Source: Acetobacteraceae bacterium AT-5844
GTDB taxonomy: Bacteria > Pseudomonadota > Alphaproteobacteria > Acetobacterales > Acetobacteraceae
NCBI GenBank assembly: GCA_000245075.1
Contig: JH599934.1
Span: 1-64,000 of the forward strand
Direction of reading: 5' to 3'
Length of the DNA: 64,000 nt
The position numbers were made by a program, and so were the translations under genes. Shown here in pieces: positions 17,368-25,965 of this stretch (position 1 is the first letter of the stretch; every line of letters begins with the position of its first letter). Under the pieces are notes generated by a model. That model saw only the letters and a list, made by a program, of their open reading frames with translations, searched no databases and was not told the origin of the DNA.

Positions 17368-18759
17368 TCAGCCGCCCTGGCGCAGCCAGGAGAGGGTTTC
17401 GTCCAGCCCCTCGGCAACGGCACGGAGGATGATGTCGATCTCCGCTTCGTTGATGATGAGAGGCGGGGAGAAGAGCAGCGCGTCGTCGCGCCCGCGCAGC
17501 AGCACACCGCGACGCTGCACGGCGGCGGCCAGATAGCCCGGCACCTTTTTCGCGACGGGGAAGGAGGTGCGGCTCTCCTTGTCCTGCGTCAGCTCCACGG
17601 CGGCCATCAGCCCGACGCCGCGCACCTCGCCCACCAGGGGGTGGCTTTCCAGCGCGCGCAGCCCGTCCAGGAGACGCGGCGATACCTGCCGGACATGGCC
17701 GACGATGTCCCGCTCCCGGTAGATGGCGAGTGTTTCCAGCGCCACGGCGGCGCCCACCGGATGCCCGCCATAGGTGAAGCCGTGGGAGAAATTGCCGAGC
17801 TTGTCACTCTCCAGCAGCATGGCGTCGTAGATCGCGCGCGAGACCAGCGTGGCCGAGATGGGGAAATAGGCGGAGGAGAGCTGCTTGGCGCAGGTCAGCA
17901 TATCCGGTTGGATGCCGAAGCGCTCGCTGCCCCACATCTCGCCGGTGCGGCCGAAGCCGCAGATCACCTCATCGGCGATCATCAGCACGTCGTACTTCCG
18001 CAACACCTGCTGGATGCGGGGGAAATAGCCTTCCGGCGGCACCACCACGCCACCCGTGCCCATCACCGGCTCCGCGATGAAGGCACCGACCGTGTCCGGC
18101 CCCTCGGCCAGGATCAGTTCTTCGAGTTCCTGTGCCAGGCGTTCGACGAACTCGGCCTCGGTCTCGCCGGGCTGGCCTTCGCGGTAGAAATGCGGGCAGG
18201 TGACATGGAGCACGCCGGAAAGCGGCAGGTTGAAATCCTGGTGCATGTTCGGCAGGCCCGTCAGGCTGGCCGAGGCGATGGTGGTGCCGTGATACCCCCG
18301 GCGGCGGGAGATGACCTTCCGCTTCTCCGGCTTGCCGATGGCGTGGTGGTAGTACCAGACGAGCTTCATGGCCGTGTCGTTCGCCTCGGAGCCCGAGCAG
18401 GCGAACAGGGCCTTGTCCATGGTTTCGCCGGGGCGCGGGCCGGGTGCCATGGCGGTGAGCTGGCTGGCGAGCTCGATAACCGGCCCGGTGGAGCGGTGCG
18501 CGAAGACCTGCATGTAGGGCAGCCGCTGCAACTGCCGCGTGGCGGCATCGGCCAGCCGCTTCTCGCTGAAGCCGAGCGAGGTGCACCACATTCCGCCCAT
18601 GCCCTCGATCAGCCGCTTGCCATCGGCATCGACGACATAGACGCCATCGCCACGCTCGATCAGCAGCGGGCCTTCGCTTTCATGCAGACGGAGATTGGTC
18701 TGCGGATGGATGTGATGCGCGATGTCGCGCGCGAAGGGGGAGTTGAGGTCAAGCGGCAT
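17368..18759 (-). CDS. Class III PLP-dependent aminotransferase
   Basis: The 463-residue fold type I enzyme has SGSEAND near 122-128, RGYHGTT at 154-160, DEVICGFGRTG from D263, and the Schiff-base lysine K292 in TCAKQLSS. This group transfers the omega-amino group of diamines, beta-alanine, GABA or taurine to pyruvate or 2-oxoglutarate. The chosen ATG follows GGAG by 8 bases; an in-frame ATG at 18825 would run through the probable operator region. It is divergent from an IclR gene across a perfect palindrome and upstream of a binding protein and an amidohydrolase, which suggests it removes an amino group released or imported by that system. Confidence 0.9.
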   Translation of the reverse strand: MPLDLNSPFARDIAHHIHPQTNLRLHESEGPLLIERGDGVYVVDADGKRLIEGMGGMWCTSLGFSEKRLADAATRQLQRLPYMQVFAHRSTGPVIELASQLTAMAPGPRPGETMDKALFACSGSEANDTAMKLVWYYHHAIGKPEKRKVISRRRGYHGTTIASASLTGLPNMHQDFNLPLSGVLHVTCPHFYREGQPGETEAEFVERLAQELEELILAEGPDTVGAFIAEPVMGTGGVVVPPEGYFPRIQQVLRKYDVLMIADEVICGFGRTGEMWGSERFGIQPDMLTCAKQLSSAYFPISATLVSRAIYDAMLLESDKLGNFSHGFTYGGHPVGAAVALETLAIYRERDIVGHVRQVSPRLLDGLRALESHPLVGEVRGVGLMAAVELTQDKESRTSFPVAKKVPGYLAAAVQRRGVLLRGRDDALLFSPPLIINEAEIDIILRAVAEGLDETLSWLRQGG

Positions 18760-18840
18760 CGTCACGCTCCGGCAGTCAGTTAGTTGACGAGGGCAACGAT
18801 GTTGGAGCGGGGCAGATGTTGTCAAATATGAAATCGAGTC

Positions 18841-18854
18841 TTATCAATTGATAA
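18841..18854. promoter_or_regulatory. Perfect 14-base palindrome, putative IclR operator
   Basis: TTATCAATTGATAA is its own reverse complement. It lies in a short AT-rich stretch between the divergent aminotransferase (start 18759) and IclR (start 18877) genes, 22 bases before the IclR start. The contrast with the GC-rich surroundings supports a promoter/operator role. Confidence 0.6.
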
Positions 18855-18876
18855 TAAAACAACGACAGAGCCCGCC

Positions 18877-19650
18877 ATGAAGACAGCCCGCAAAACTTTG
18901 CAGCTCCTGCGCCTCTTCACCGCGCGCCAGCCCGAACTCGGCGTGAGCGAGGTGGCCCGAAGGTTGGAGATGGACCGGGCCGGCGCCCACCGCCTGTTGC
19001 GCGCCATGGCCGAGGAACGGTTCATCGAGCAGGACCCGCAGACCCGCCTCTACCGCCTGGGCCTGGGGGTGCTGGACGTGGCTTCCGTGCGCATCAGCCA
19101 GCACGGGTTGCTGGGCATCGCCATGCCGCATCTGGACCGGCTGCGGGACGAGGTGGGGGAGACGGTGGCGCTATTGGTGGCCGATGGGCGGGATGCCGTG
19201 TGCCTGGCCGTGGTGGAAAGCCGCCACCCCATGCGCGTGGGCTACGACATCGGCGAACGGATTCCGCTGCACGGCTCCGCCGGGGGACAAACGCTGTTCG
19301 CCTATCTGGCCGAGAGCGAACGGGAGGCGCTGTATGCGCGCGGCCTGAAGCGCTTCACGCCGCGTACCCTGACCGAGGCCGAGACACTGGAGCCCGTGCT
19401 GGCGCGTATCCGCGAAGACAGACTGTGCTGGTCCCAGGAGGGCTATATCGAAGGGGTTGTAAGCGCGGCGGCGCCGGTGATGGACCCCAAGCGCAGCCTG
19501 GCGGGTGCGATCGCCATTGCCGCGCCCGCATCCCGGGTCGGGGCCGACGCGCTGCCGGGCCTAGCCCTCGCGGCCCGCCGCGTGGCGGACACCATAGAAG
19601 CGGAGTGGGCCGGTTTCGCCGGGCGAAGTACGGAGGCCCGCATCGTCTGA
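18877..19650 (+). CDS. IclR-family transcriptional regulator
   Basis: The 257-residue protein has a winged helix at about residues 3-65 (LGVSEVARRLEMDRAGAHRLL) and a ligand-binding domain at about 75-245 with GSAGGQTLFAYL and WSQEGYIEGVVSAAAPV. It is divergent from the class III aminotransferase and probably controls it. Its stop TGA is immediately followed by TCA, the reverse-strand stop of the convergent MarR gene, so the two genes abut with no intergenic base. Confidence 0.87.
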   Translation: MKTARKTLQLLRLFTARQPELGVSEVARRLEMDRAGAHRLLRAMAEERFIEQDPQTRLYRLGLGVLDVASVRISQHGLLGIAMPHLDRLRDEVGETVALLVADGRDAVCLAVVESRHPMRVGYDIGERIPLHGSAGGQTLFAYLAESEREALYARGLKRFTPRTLTEAETLEPVLARIREDRLCWSQEGYIEGVVSAAAPVMDPKRSLAGAIAIAAPASRVGADALPGLALAARRVADTIEAEWAGFAGRSTEARIV

Positions 19651-20148
19651 TCAATCGGCTGGAGCGTCGGCGGGGGCTTCCGCCTGCCGCAGCGCGGCCT
19701 GCAGCAATTTGGCGAGGATGGTGTCCAGCGCTTGCAACTCATCCTCCGTCAGTGCGGCGCGAAAGGCGTCGTCACGCTCTGTCGCGGCAGCCATCAGCCC
19801 GTGGAAGACCTGCTGCCCGGCGGGGGTCAGGCTGAGGGCAAGCTCACGCGCATCCTCCAGCCCCGGCGCGCGGTGAATGAGGCCGCGCGCCACCAGCCCG
19901 CTGACGACGCGACTGGCCAGGCCTTTATCCAGCCCGCTCTGCCGCGCGATGTCCTTCAGGGCCATGGGAGCGAAGTCACCCAGCAGCGCGATGGTGCGCC
20001 ATTCCATCAGGCTGACGTCGAATTCCTGCCTGTAGCGCAAGGCCGCGCCACGGCTCAGCGCATTGGCGAGCTTATGGACGCGGTAGGAGAGCAGGTCCTT
20101 GATCGTGCGGGCATCAGCAGTGTGCGCGGAGCGTTTCGTTCTTGGCAT
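19651..20148 (-). CDS. MarR-family transcriptional regulator
   Basis: This is a 165-residue winged-helix dimer protein. The DNA-binding region is at about residues 55-105 (MALKDIARQSGLDKGLASRVV, then the wing containing LEDARELALSLT). It is divergent from the eight-gene acyl-CoA operon starting at 20313. A perfect GTTGAC-type dyad lies between them, the kind of site bound by MarR regulators of aromatic and acyl-CoA catabolism. The natural inducer is probably a CoA thioester or free acid of the pathway. That is inferred from family behaviour. Confidence 0.85.
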   Translation of the reverse strand: MPRTKRSAHTADARTIKDLLSYRVHKLANALSRGAALRYRQEFDVSLMEWRTIALLGDFAPMALKDIARQSGLDKGLASRVVSGLVARGLIHRAPGLEDARELALSLTPAGQQVFHGLMAAATERDDAFRAALTEDELQALDTILAKLLQAALRQAEAPADAPAD

Positions 20149-20208
20149 GGGACAATATTAGGCGGCTTGGCCGGCCCTGTCCCGTCCGCACATGCGCGAT
20201 GGATATAA

Positions 20209-20223
20209 GTTGACTAAGTCAAC
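20209..20223. promoter_or_regulatory. Perfect inverted repeat, putative MarR operator
   Basis: GTTGACTAAGTCAAC has perfect 7-base arms around a central A. It lies 61 bases upstream of the MarR start and 90 bases upstream of the lyase-like gene. TTGACT also looks like a -35 element, so binding would block the promoter. Confidence 0.65.
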
Positions 20224-20312
20224 CAAGTGCGCCCATAAGGTCGGCAAGCAAGAAGGAGGAAGGCGCCTGGCCAGGCTTGTGCGCTCCTCGTCATGGAAGG
20301 ACTGTCCCCGGC

Positions 20313-21239
20313 ATGAGCGCCTCGCCGCACGTCGTATTCTGCGAATGTTTCGCCCGGGATGGGCTGCAGCATGAGCCGGACGTCATTCCCGCCGCGCAGA
20401 AGGCGGAGATCCTTGGCCAGATTGCTGATTGTGGCTTCAGGCGTATCGAGATCACCTCCTTCTCTCACCCCAAATACGTGCCGCAATTCGCCGATGCGGA
20501 TACGGTTCTCGCCAGCGTGAAGCCGCGGGAGGGCGTGCTGTTCAAAGCCACCTGCCCGAACCCGGCTGCGGTGAAGCGCGCTTTGGCGGCGGTGGAATCC
20601 GGGCGGGGGCCGGAGGAGATCAGCTTCCTCGTCTCCGCCACCGAGGGCCACACCCAGCGCAACCTGCGCCGCAGCCGAGAGGAGCAATGGGCGCAAGTCA
20701 CCGAGATGGCGGCGCTGGCGGGCGATGCCTTCACTATCGTCGGCACCATTTCGGTTGCGTTCGACTGCCCTTTCGACGGACCGGTGCCGCCGGAGCGCGT
20801 GCTGGAGGATGCGCGGCGCTATGTCTCCCTGGGTGTCAAGCGCCTTGCCATTGGCGACACCATCGGCAGCGCCACGCCGCCCCGCGTACGAGCCCTGATG
20901 CAGCTGTTGCGTGAAGAACTGCCGGAAGATGTCGTGCTCATCGCGCATTTCCACGACAGCCGTGGCACCGGCGTGGCCAATTGCGTGGCGGCGCTGGAAG
21001 CAGGGGTCACGCATTTCGATACTTCGCTGGGCGGAACAGGCGGGCATCCGGCAAAGATTACCTATGGCGAGGGCTTCACCGGCAATGTCTGCAGCGAGGA
21101 TCTGGCAACATTGTTCGAGGCCATGGGCGTGCCCACCGGCCTGGATATCGACGCGCTACGCGCGGCGGGGCGAGCGGCGGAAGCTTTGCTCGGCCGTCGC
21201 CTGCATGCCCGTACCACCCGCCTGGGAGAACACGCATGA
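20313..21239 (+). CDS. HMG-CoA lyase-like protein (DRE-TIM family) lacking the usual loop cysteine
   Basis: The 308-residue TIM-barrel protein of the HMGL-like/DRE metallolyase family has the N-terminal ARDGLQ motif, and the metal motif H-F-H-D in IAHFHDSRGTG is intact. In 3-hydroxy-3-methylglutaryl-CoA lyases the catalytic flexible loop reads GGCP; here the phrase is GGTGGHPAK, so the cysteine position holds histidine. A retro-aldol or retro-Claisen cleavage of a branched hydroxyacyl-CoA is still plausible, but the exact substrate should not be assumed. The start at 20313 is chosen over an upstream ATG at 20277 because the conserved barrel begins shortly after it. It overlaps the next gene by 4 bases. 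Confidence 0.8.
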   Translation: MSASPHVVFCECFARDGLQHEPDVIPAAQKAEILGQIADCGFRRIEITSFSHPKYVPQFADADTVLASVKPREGVLFKATCPNPAAVKRALAAVESGRGPEEISFLVSATEGHTQRNLRRSREEQWAQVTEMAALAGDAFTIVGTISVAFDCPFDGPVPPERVLEDARRYVSLGVKRLAIGDTIGSATPPRVRALMQLLREELPEDVVLIAHFHDSRGTGVANCVAALEAGVTHFDTSLGGTGGHPAKITYGEGFTGNVCSEDLATLFEAMGVPTGLDIDALRAAGRAAEALLGRRLHARTTRLGEHA

Positions 21240-22054
21240 GCATGACCGAGGAAGCACCGCTGCTGGTGCGTCGCACCGGGCCGGTGGTCGAGGCTATCCT
21301 CAATCGGCCTGCGCGGCGCAACGCCATGAGCACGGCGCTGGTCGAGCAACTTGATGATCTGCTGGCCGCGCTGCGTGAGGATCGCGAGGCGCGTATTCTG
21401 GTTATCTCCGGCGTCGGCGGGCATTTCTGTGCCGGCCTGGATTTGACGGAGGTCGGCGCGCCGATGCCGCCGGAGCAGAAGCAGGCCGCGCAGCTGGAGC
21501 GCAACCGCCGCACGGGTGCCCGCTTCGCCGCCATTGCCTCCCTGCCGCAGGTGGTGATCGCTCGTATTAGCGGCGCGGCTTATGCGGGCGGGCTGGGCCT
21601 TGTCTGCGCCGCCGATATCGCACTGGCGGATGCGACCGCGCGTTTCGCGGCGCCGGAGGCCCGCAGGGGCCTGGTGCCGGCGCAGATCCTGCCCTGGCTG
21701 GCGCGCCGCATGGGCCGAAGCGAAGCCGCGCGGCTCGTGCTGCAAGGTCAGGTGATGGATGCCGCCGCCGCCCGCGCCGCCGGGCTGGTGCATGAGGTGG
21801 CGCCCGATGCCGCGGCGCTCGCCACATCGGTCAATGCTGTCATCAACGACGTGTTGCAGGGTGCGCCGGGCGCGCTGGCCGAGACCAAGGCGCTGCTGGC
21901 CGCACTCGGGGCCGCCGTGCCGGAGGGCTATGCCGAAGCCGGAGCTGCCGCCTTCGCCCGGGCCGCGAATGGAGAAGCTGCCGCGGGTATCGCCACTTTC
22001 AAGGCGAAGCAATCGCCGCCCTGGGCCACGGTGTGGCAAGGACTGCCGGACTGA
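21236..22054 (+). CDS. Enoyl-CoA hydratase/isomerase-family protein, LiuC/AtuE-like
   Basis: The 272-residue crotonase-fold protein has oxyanion-hole phrases HFCAGLDL and GAAYAGGLGLV. The position that is Glu in classical enoyl-CoA hydratase (GGxE) is not Glu here, while PEARRGLVPAQILPWL keeps the second conserved Glu. This AGGLGLV/PAxIxP pattern resembles methylglutaconyl- and isohexenylglutaconyl-CoA hydratases, the step just before HMG-CoA-type lyases. That matches its overlap with the lyase-like gene at 20313. The two may act in sequence on a branched glutaconyl-type CoA ester; this is inferred. Confidence 0.82.
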   Translation: MSMTEEAPLLVRRTGPVVEAILNRPARRNAMSTALVEQLDDLLAALREDREARILVISGVGGHFCAGLDLTEVGAPMPPEQKQAAQLERNRRTGARFAAIASLPQVVIARISGAAYAGGLGLVCAADIALADATARFAAPEARRGLVPAQILPWLARRMGRSEAARLVLQGQVMDAAAARAAGLVHEVAPDAAALATSVNAVINDVLQGAPGALAETKALLAALGAAVPEGYAEAGAAAFARAANGEAAAGIATFKAKQSPPWATVWQGLPD

Positions 22055-22119
22055 CCGCTGAAACAAGAACGAGCCGCGCACCGCGATGAGCGGATGCAGA
22101 GGCCGGACGAGGAAAACCC

Positions 22120-23094
22120 ATGAAACGACGCCATCTTCTCGCGGCCGCCCTGGCCCTTCCTGCCCTTGGCGGCCGCGCTGCCCGCGCGGCCTGGGCGCCG
22201 GACCGGCCGATGCGCCTGATCGTGCCCTTCGCCGCCGGTGGACCGGCGGACATCTTCGGCCGCATCTTCTCCGAAGCCTTGGGCAAGACACTTGGCCAGC
22301 CGGTGGTCGTGGATAACCGTGCGGGCGCTGGTGGCCTGATCGGCACCGATCTGGCAGCCAAGGCGGCGCCGGATGGCATCACGCTGGGCTTCACCGGCCC
22401 AGGCGCGTTGTCTGTAGCGCCGGCGATTCCGCAGCAGCGCATGCCGTTCGATATTTACAAGGATCTTGCCCACCTCACTCTCGTGGCCCGCGTGCCGGAG
22501 GTGCTGGTGGTGAATGCCGCGAGTGGTCCGGCAGACATCGCGGCGCTGATCGCCAAAGCCAAGGCCAAGCCAGGCGACGTTACCTATGGCTCGGCGGGGG
22601 CGGGTTCGCTCACCCATCTCGCCAGCGCGCTGTTCAGCATGGCCGCCGGGCTGAACACGGTGCATGTGCCGTATCGCGGTGCGGCCCCTGCCTCCACAGA
22701 TCTGCTGGGCGGCCGCATCGATTTCATGGTGGCGGATGTGCCTGTTCTCAAGCCGCATATCGATGCCGGCGCCATGCGCCCCCTGGCGGTGACAACGGCG
22801 GTGCGCGTACCCTCCCTGCCGCAGGTTCCCACCATGTCGGAGTTGGGTCTACCACGGGTGAATTCGGACAATTGGTATGGCCTGGCTGTGCCCGCCGCCA
22901 CGCCGGCCCCGATCCGGGAGGGGCTGCTGGCCGCCAGCCATGCCGCCCTGCGGGACGAAAAGCTGTTGCAGGATTTCGCCCGCCAGGCCGGGGAAGCCGC
23001 GCCGATGGACCCTGACAGCTATCTGAACTTCCTGCGCGCCGAGGCCGAGAAATGGGGCGCGGTGGTGCGGGAGACCGGCCTGGAGACCATGTGA
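22120..23094 (+). CDS. Bug/TctC-family tripartite tricarboxylate receptor-like protein
   Basis: The 324-residue periplasmic binding protein has the signal MKRRHLLAAALALPALGG with cleavage near ARAA-W. The family phrases PMRLIVPFAAGGPADIFGR and VVDNRAGAGGLIG are diagnostic, and the C-terminal half has HVPYRGAAPAS. Bug proteins bind carboxylates and other small metabolites, either feeding a TctAB permease or acting as sensors. No TctAB pair is nearby. Its place inside an acyl-CoA operon suggests that it binds the acid degraded by the operon. Confidence 0.9.
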   Translation: MKRRHLLAAALALPALGGRAARAAWAPDRPMRLIVPFAAGGPADIFGRIFSEALGKTLGQPVVVDNRAGAGGLIGTDLAAKAAPDGITLGFTGPGALSVAPAIPQQRMPFDIYKDLAHLTLVARVPEVLVVNAASGPADIAALIAKAKAKPGDVTYGSAGAGSLTHLASALFSMAAGLNTVHVPYRGAAPASTDLLGGRIDFMVADVPVLKPHIDAGAMRPLAVTTAVRVPSLPQVPTMSELGLPRVNSDNWYGLAVPAATPAPIREGLLAASHAALRDEKLLQDFARQAGEAAPMDPDSYLNFLRAEAEKWGAVVRETGLETM

Positions 23095-24077
23095 TGCAAG
23101 ACGGTGCCTTTGGCTTTCCCTCGCGCCTGCCGGGCCTTCTCGGCATTCGGTACCCCATTGTGCAGGGGGGCATGAGCTGGGCGTCTTCCTGCGCCGCATT
23201 GCCTTTGGCGGTGGCCCAGGCAGGCGGGCTCGGTGTCATCGCCGCTGGGCCCATGCGGCCCGATGCGCTGGTGGAGGCGATCCGCGCGGTGAAGGCGGGC
23301 ACCAACTCTCCCTTTGCGGTCAATATCCCACTCTACAACAAGCGCTCTGCCGAGTTCCTGGATATTGCGGAAGCTGAGCGCGTGCCGGTCATCATCGCAT
23401 CCCAGGGCGGGCCTAAGGCGCATCTCCCGCGCTTCCGGGCCTATGGCGCGCGCTGGCTGCATGTCGTCGCCTCCGTTCCGCATGCGCTCAAGGCCGAGGC
23501 GGCGGGGGTGGATGGCGTCATCGTCGTGGGTGGCGAGGCGGGCGGGCATCCGGCGCCGGACGAGGTTTCGGCGATGGTGCTGGTTCGTGCCGTGGCGCGC
23601 GCTGTAGGCCTGCCGGTGGTCGGGGCTGGCGGTGTGGCCGATGGCGCCGGCATCGCCGCCATGTTTGCACTGGGGGCAGAGGGCGCCCAACTTGGCACGC
23701 GGTTCCTCATGACACAGGAAGCCAGTGTGCATGAGAGCTACAAGGCGCGCGTGCTGGCCGCTGGCATTTCGGATACCACCCTGGTGGGGCGCGGCGGTCT
23801 GCCGGTGCGGCAGGTCCGAAACCTCTTTACCGCCGAGGCCGATGCCGCCGAGCGCGCAGGCCAGCCACCGGAGGCGCTGGCGGCGCTCTACGCCAGCCGC
23901 AGCCTGAAGCTGGCTGCCTTTGATGGCGACGCCGATTGGGGCAAGGTGGAAGCCGGGCAAAGTGCCGGGCTGATCGACGACATTCCGCCCGCCAGCGCCG
24001 TGTTGCGGCAGCTGGTGGCCGAGGCCGAAGCGGTGCGCCGCCGCCTCCTCGGCCTGGCCGAGACGGTGGCCGCATGA
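23094..24077 (+). CDS. Nitronate monooxygenase-like FMN enzyme (NPD/2-nitropropane dioxygenase family)
   Basis: The 327-residue FMN-binding TIM barrel has PIVQGGMSW at the N-terminus, the class I NMO-type histidine phrase GGEAGGHPA, and flavin-phosphate phrases VVGAGGVADG and GAEGAQLGTRF. Family members oxidise alkyl nitronates, and some act as enoyl reductases. Within an acyl-CoA operon it could detoxify a nitro acid or serve a reductase-like role, and neither is established. The start overlaps the upstream stop by one base (TGATG). Confidence 0.85.
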   Translation: MQDGAFGFPSRLPGLLGIRYPIVQGGMSWASSCAALPLAVAQAGGLGVIAAGPMRPDALVEAIRAVKAGTNSPFAVNIPLYNKRSAEFLDIAEAERVPVIIASQGGPKAHLPRFRAYGARWLHVVASVPHALKAEAAGVDGVIVVGGEAGGHPAPDEVSAMVLVRAVARAVGLPVVGAGGVADGAGIAAMFALGAEGAQLGTRFLMTQEASVHESYKARVLAAGISDTTLVGRGGLPVRQVRNLFTAEADAAERAGQPPEALAALYASRSLKLAAFDGDADWGKVEAGQSAGLIDDIPPASAVLRQLVAEAEAVRRRLLGLAETVAA

Positions 24078-24772
24078 TCCGCAGCGAAACGCAAGGACGG
24101 TTGCGCCTGCTCCATCTTTCTCGGCCGGAGAAGCGCAACGCTCTCGATTCCGGCATGGCCGAGGGGCTGATCGCCGCGCTCCGTCAGGCTGAGAAAGAGG
24201 ATGATGTCGCCGCCATTGTGCTGGCCGCCGACGGACCACTGTTCTGCGCTGGCGCCGACCTCGGCGAACGGAAGGCGCTGGCGGGCGACCCGGCGGCGCT
24301 CGCACGCCGTGGCGTTTTGAGCGAGACGTTATTGCTGGCGCCGGGCGAAATCGGAAAGCCTGTCGTCGCAGCGGTGCACGGTGCCGCATTAGGAGCCGGA
24401 GCAGCTCTCGCACTCTGCTGCGACGTGATGGTGATGGCCGAGGATGCCAGCCTGGGTTTTCCCGAGGCCCGACATGGCATGTTACCAGCGCTGATGGCGC
24501 CCGTGCTGCGCCCGCGCCTCCCTCCTGCCACGCTGTTCCGCCTGCTGGCTACTGGTGCACCATTGCCCGCGGCTGAAGCCCTGTCCCTTGGCCTCGCCGC
24601 CGCTGTTGTGCCGCAGGGCGGTCTTCTGGCCGAGGCCGCCGCCCTGGCGGAAGCCGCCGCCACCTTGCCGGTGCCGCGCCTGCGCGCGCTGAAGCGCCTC
24701 TGCGCCGCCGCACCGGCCCCGCTCGCCGAAGGCTTCGCCATGGCGCGGGCCATTGCCCAGGAGATCGCATGA
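24074..24772 (+). CDS. Enoyl-CoA hydratase/isomerase-family protein (second copy)
   Basis: The 232-residue protein is shorter than the usual 255-265. SRPEKRNAL marks the start of the crotonase fold, and PLFCAGADLGE and AALGAGAALALCCDV form the oxyanion hole. The first catalytic Glu position (GGGxE) is Ala here; the second is kept in FPEARHGMLP. It may therefore act as an isomerase, hydrolase or specialised hydratase. It overlaps both neighbours by 4 bases. Confidence 0.82.
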   Translation: MIRSETQGRLRLLHLSRPEKRNALDSGMAEGLIAALRQAEKEDDVAAIVLAADGPLFCAGADLGERKALAGDPAALARRGVLSETLLLAPGEIGKPVVAAVHGAALGAGAALALCCDVMVMAEDASLGFPEARHGMLPALMAPVLRPRLPPATLFRLLATGAPLPAAEALSLGLAAAVVPQGGLLAEAAALAEAAATLPVPRLRALKRLCAAAPAPLAEGFAMARAIAQEIA

Positions 24773-25965
24773 AGCCCTTGGAAGGTCTTGTCATCCTCGA
24801 CCTGTCGCGCGTGCTCGCATGCCCCTTCGCCACCATGCTGTTGGCTGAGATGGGCGCTGAGGTCATCAAGGTCGAGCAACCCGGCAGCGGCGACGAGACA
24901 CGCAGCTTCGAACCCTTCGCGGAAGGGGAGGGAGGCAGTGTCAGCGGTTACTACATGGCTTGCAACCGCACCAAGCGCTCCATCACCGTGAACATGCGGC
25001 ATGAGGAAGGGCGCAAGATCCTGCGCGACCTCGCTGCGCAGGCCGATGTGCTGGTGGAGAATTTTCCGGTGGGCACGCTCGCGCGGCGAGGACTGGACTG
25101 GCCGTCGCTGCAGGCGGTGAACCCGCGCCTGATCTATCTCTCCTGCACCGGCTTCGGCCAGAGCGGGCCTTACGCGAAGCGAAAGGGCTACGATACCGTC
25201 TTCCAGGCCATGGGTGGCATCATGGGACTGACGGGGGAGCGTGGCGGTGGGCCGGTGAAGCCCGGCCTGCCGGTGGCAGACTTGTCTTCTGGCCTTTGGG
25301 TCGCGATTGCTATCCTCTCCGCCTTGCAGGGCCGCAGCCGCACCGGCAAGGGAGGGCATGTCGACGTGTCGATGTTCGACGCACAGGTGGCATTGCTGAC
25401 CATTGCTGCCGCCCGCCACTTCGCTCTCGGCGAGGTTCCGCCTCGCCTGGGCACGGAACATCCAGGCCGGGTGCCCAGTGCCAGCTTCCGCTGTGCGGAT
25501 GACCGCTATCTCCACATCACCGCCAGCGACCAGCATTGGGCACAACTCTGCGCGGCACTTGGTCTTTCCCAACTGGCCGAAGACCCTTCGCTGTCCACCA
25601 ACTCCGGCCGCGTCGAGCATCGGGAGCGGGTGATGGCTGCGATGAGCGATGCACTCGCAAGACTTCCGCGAGGAGATGCCTTCGCGAAGCTGGATAGTGT
25701 CGGTGTTCCGGCCGGCCCCGTGCTGGCACTCGACGAGGTGCTCAGCGACGAGCATGTACAGGCGCGTGGCATGGTGCAGCGCTTCGATCACCCTGTGCTC
25801 GGCAGTTTTCCGGCACTGCGCAACCCTCTGCGCTTCGAGGGCTGGGAGAATCCTGAGCTGGGCCGACCGCCTTTGCTGGGTGAGCATACGGAGGCGGTGC
25901 TGTCGCAACGCCTTGGAATGGATGCGGCGCGCATCGCCGCGCTGAAGGAAGCAGGTGCGCTATGA
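24769..25965 (+). CDS. Class III CoA-transferase (CaiB/BaiF family)
   Basis: The 398-residue protein shows the family opening LEGLVILDLSRVLACPFATM, the CoA-contact phrase VIKVEQPGSGDETR, and the catalytic aspartate in LPVADLSSGL near residue 171. Formyl-CoA transferase numbering places it similarly. It moves CoA from a donor thioester to an acid, activating the pathway substrate or recycling CoA from a product. An acyl-CoA synthetase is also present in the operon, so two activation routes are available. Confidence 0.92.
   Translation: MKPLEGLVILDLSRVLACPFATMLLAEMGAEVIKVEQPGSGDETRSFEPFAEGEGGSVSGYYMACNRTKRSITVNMRHEEGRKILRDLAAQADVLVENFPVGTLARRGLDWPSLQAVNPRLIYLSCTGFGQSGPYAKRKGYDTVFQAMGGIMGLTGERGGGPVKPGLPVADLSSGLWVAIAILSALQGRSRTGKGGHVDVSMFDAQVALLTIAAARHFALGEVPPRLGTEHPGRVPSASFRCADDRYLHITASDQHWAQLCAALGLSQLAEDPSLSTNSGRVEHRERVMAAMSDALARLPRGDAFAKLDSVGVPAGPVLALDEVLSDEHVQARGMVQRFDHPVLGSFPALRNPLRFEGWENPELGRPPLLGEHTEAVLSQRLGMDAARIAALKEAGAL

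Noticed and set aside
19648-19653. Fused stop codons TGATCA shared by convergent IclR and MarR genes as a regulatory site
   Set aside because: The palindrome is a simple result of two abutting stop codons on opposite strands.
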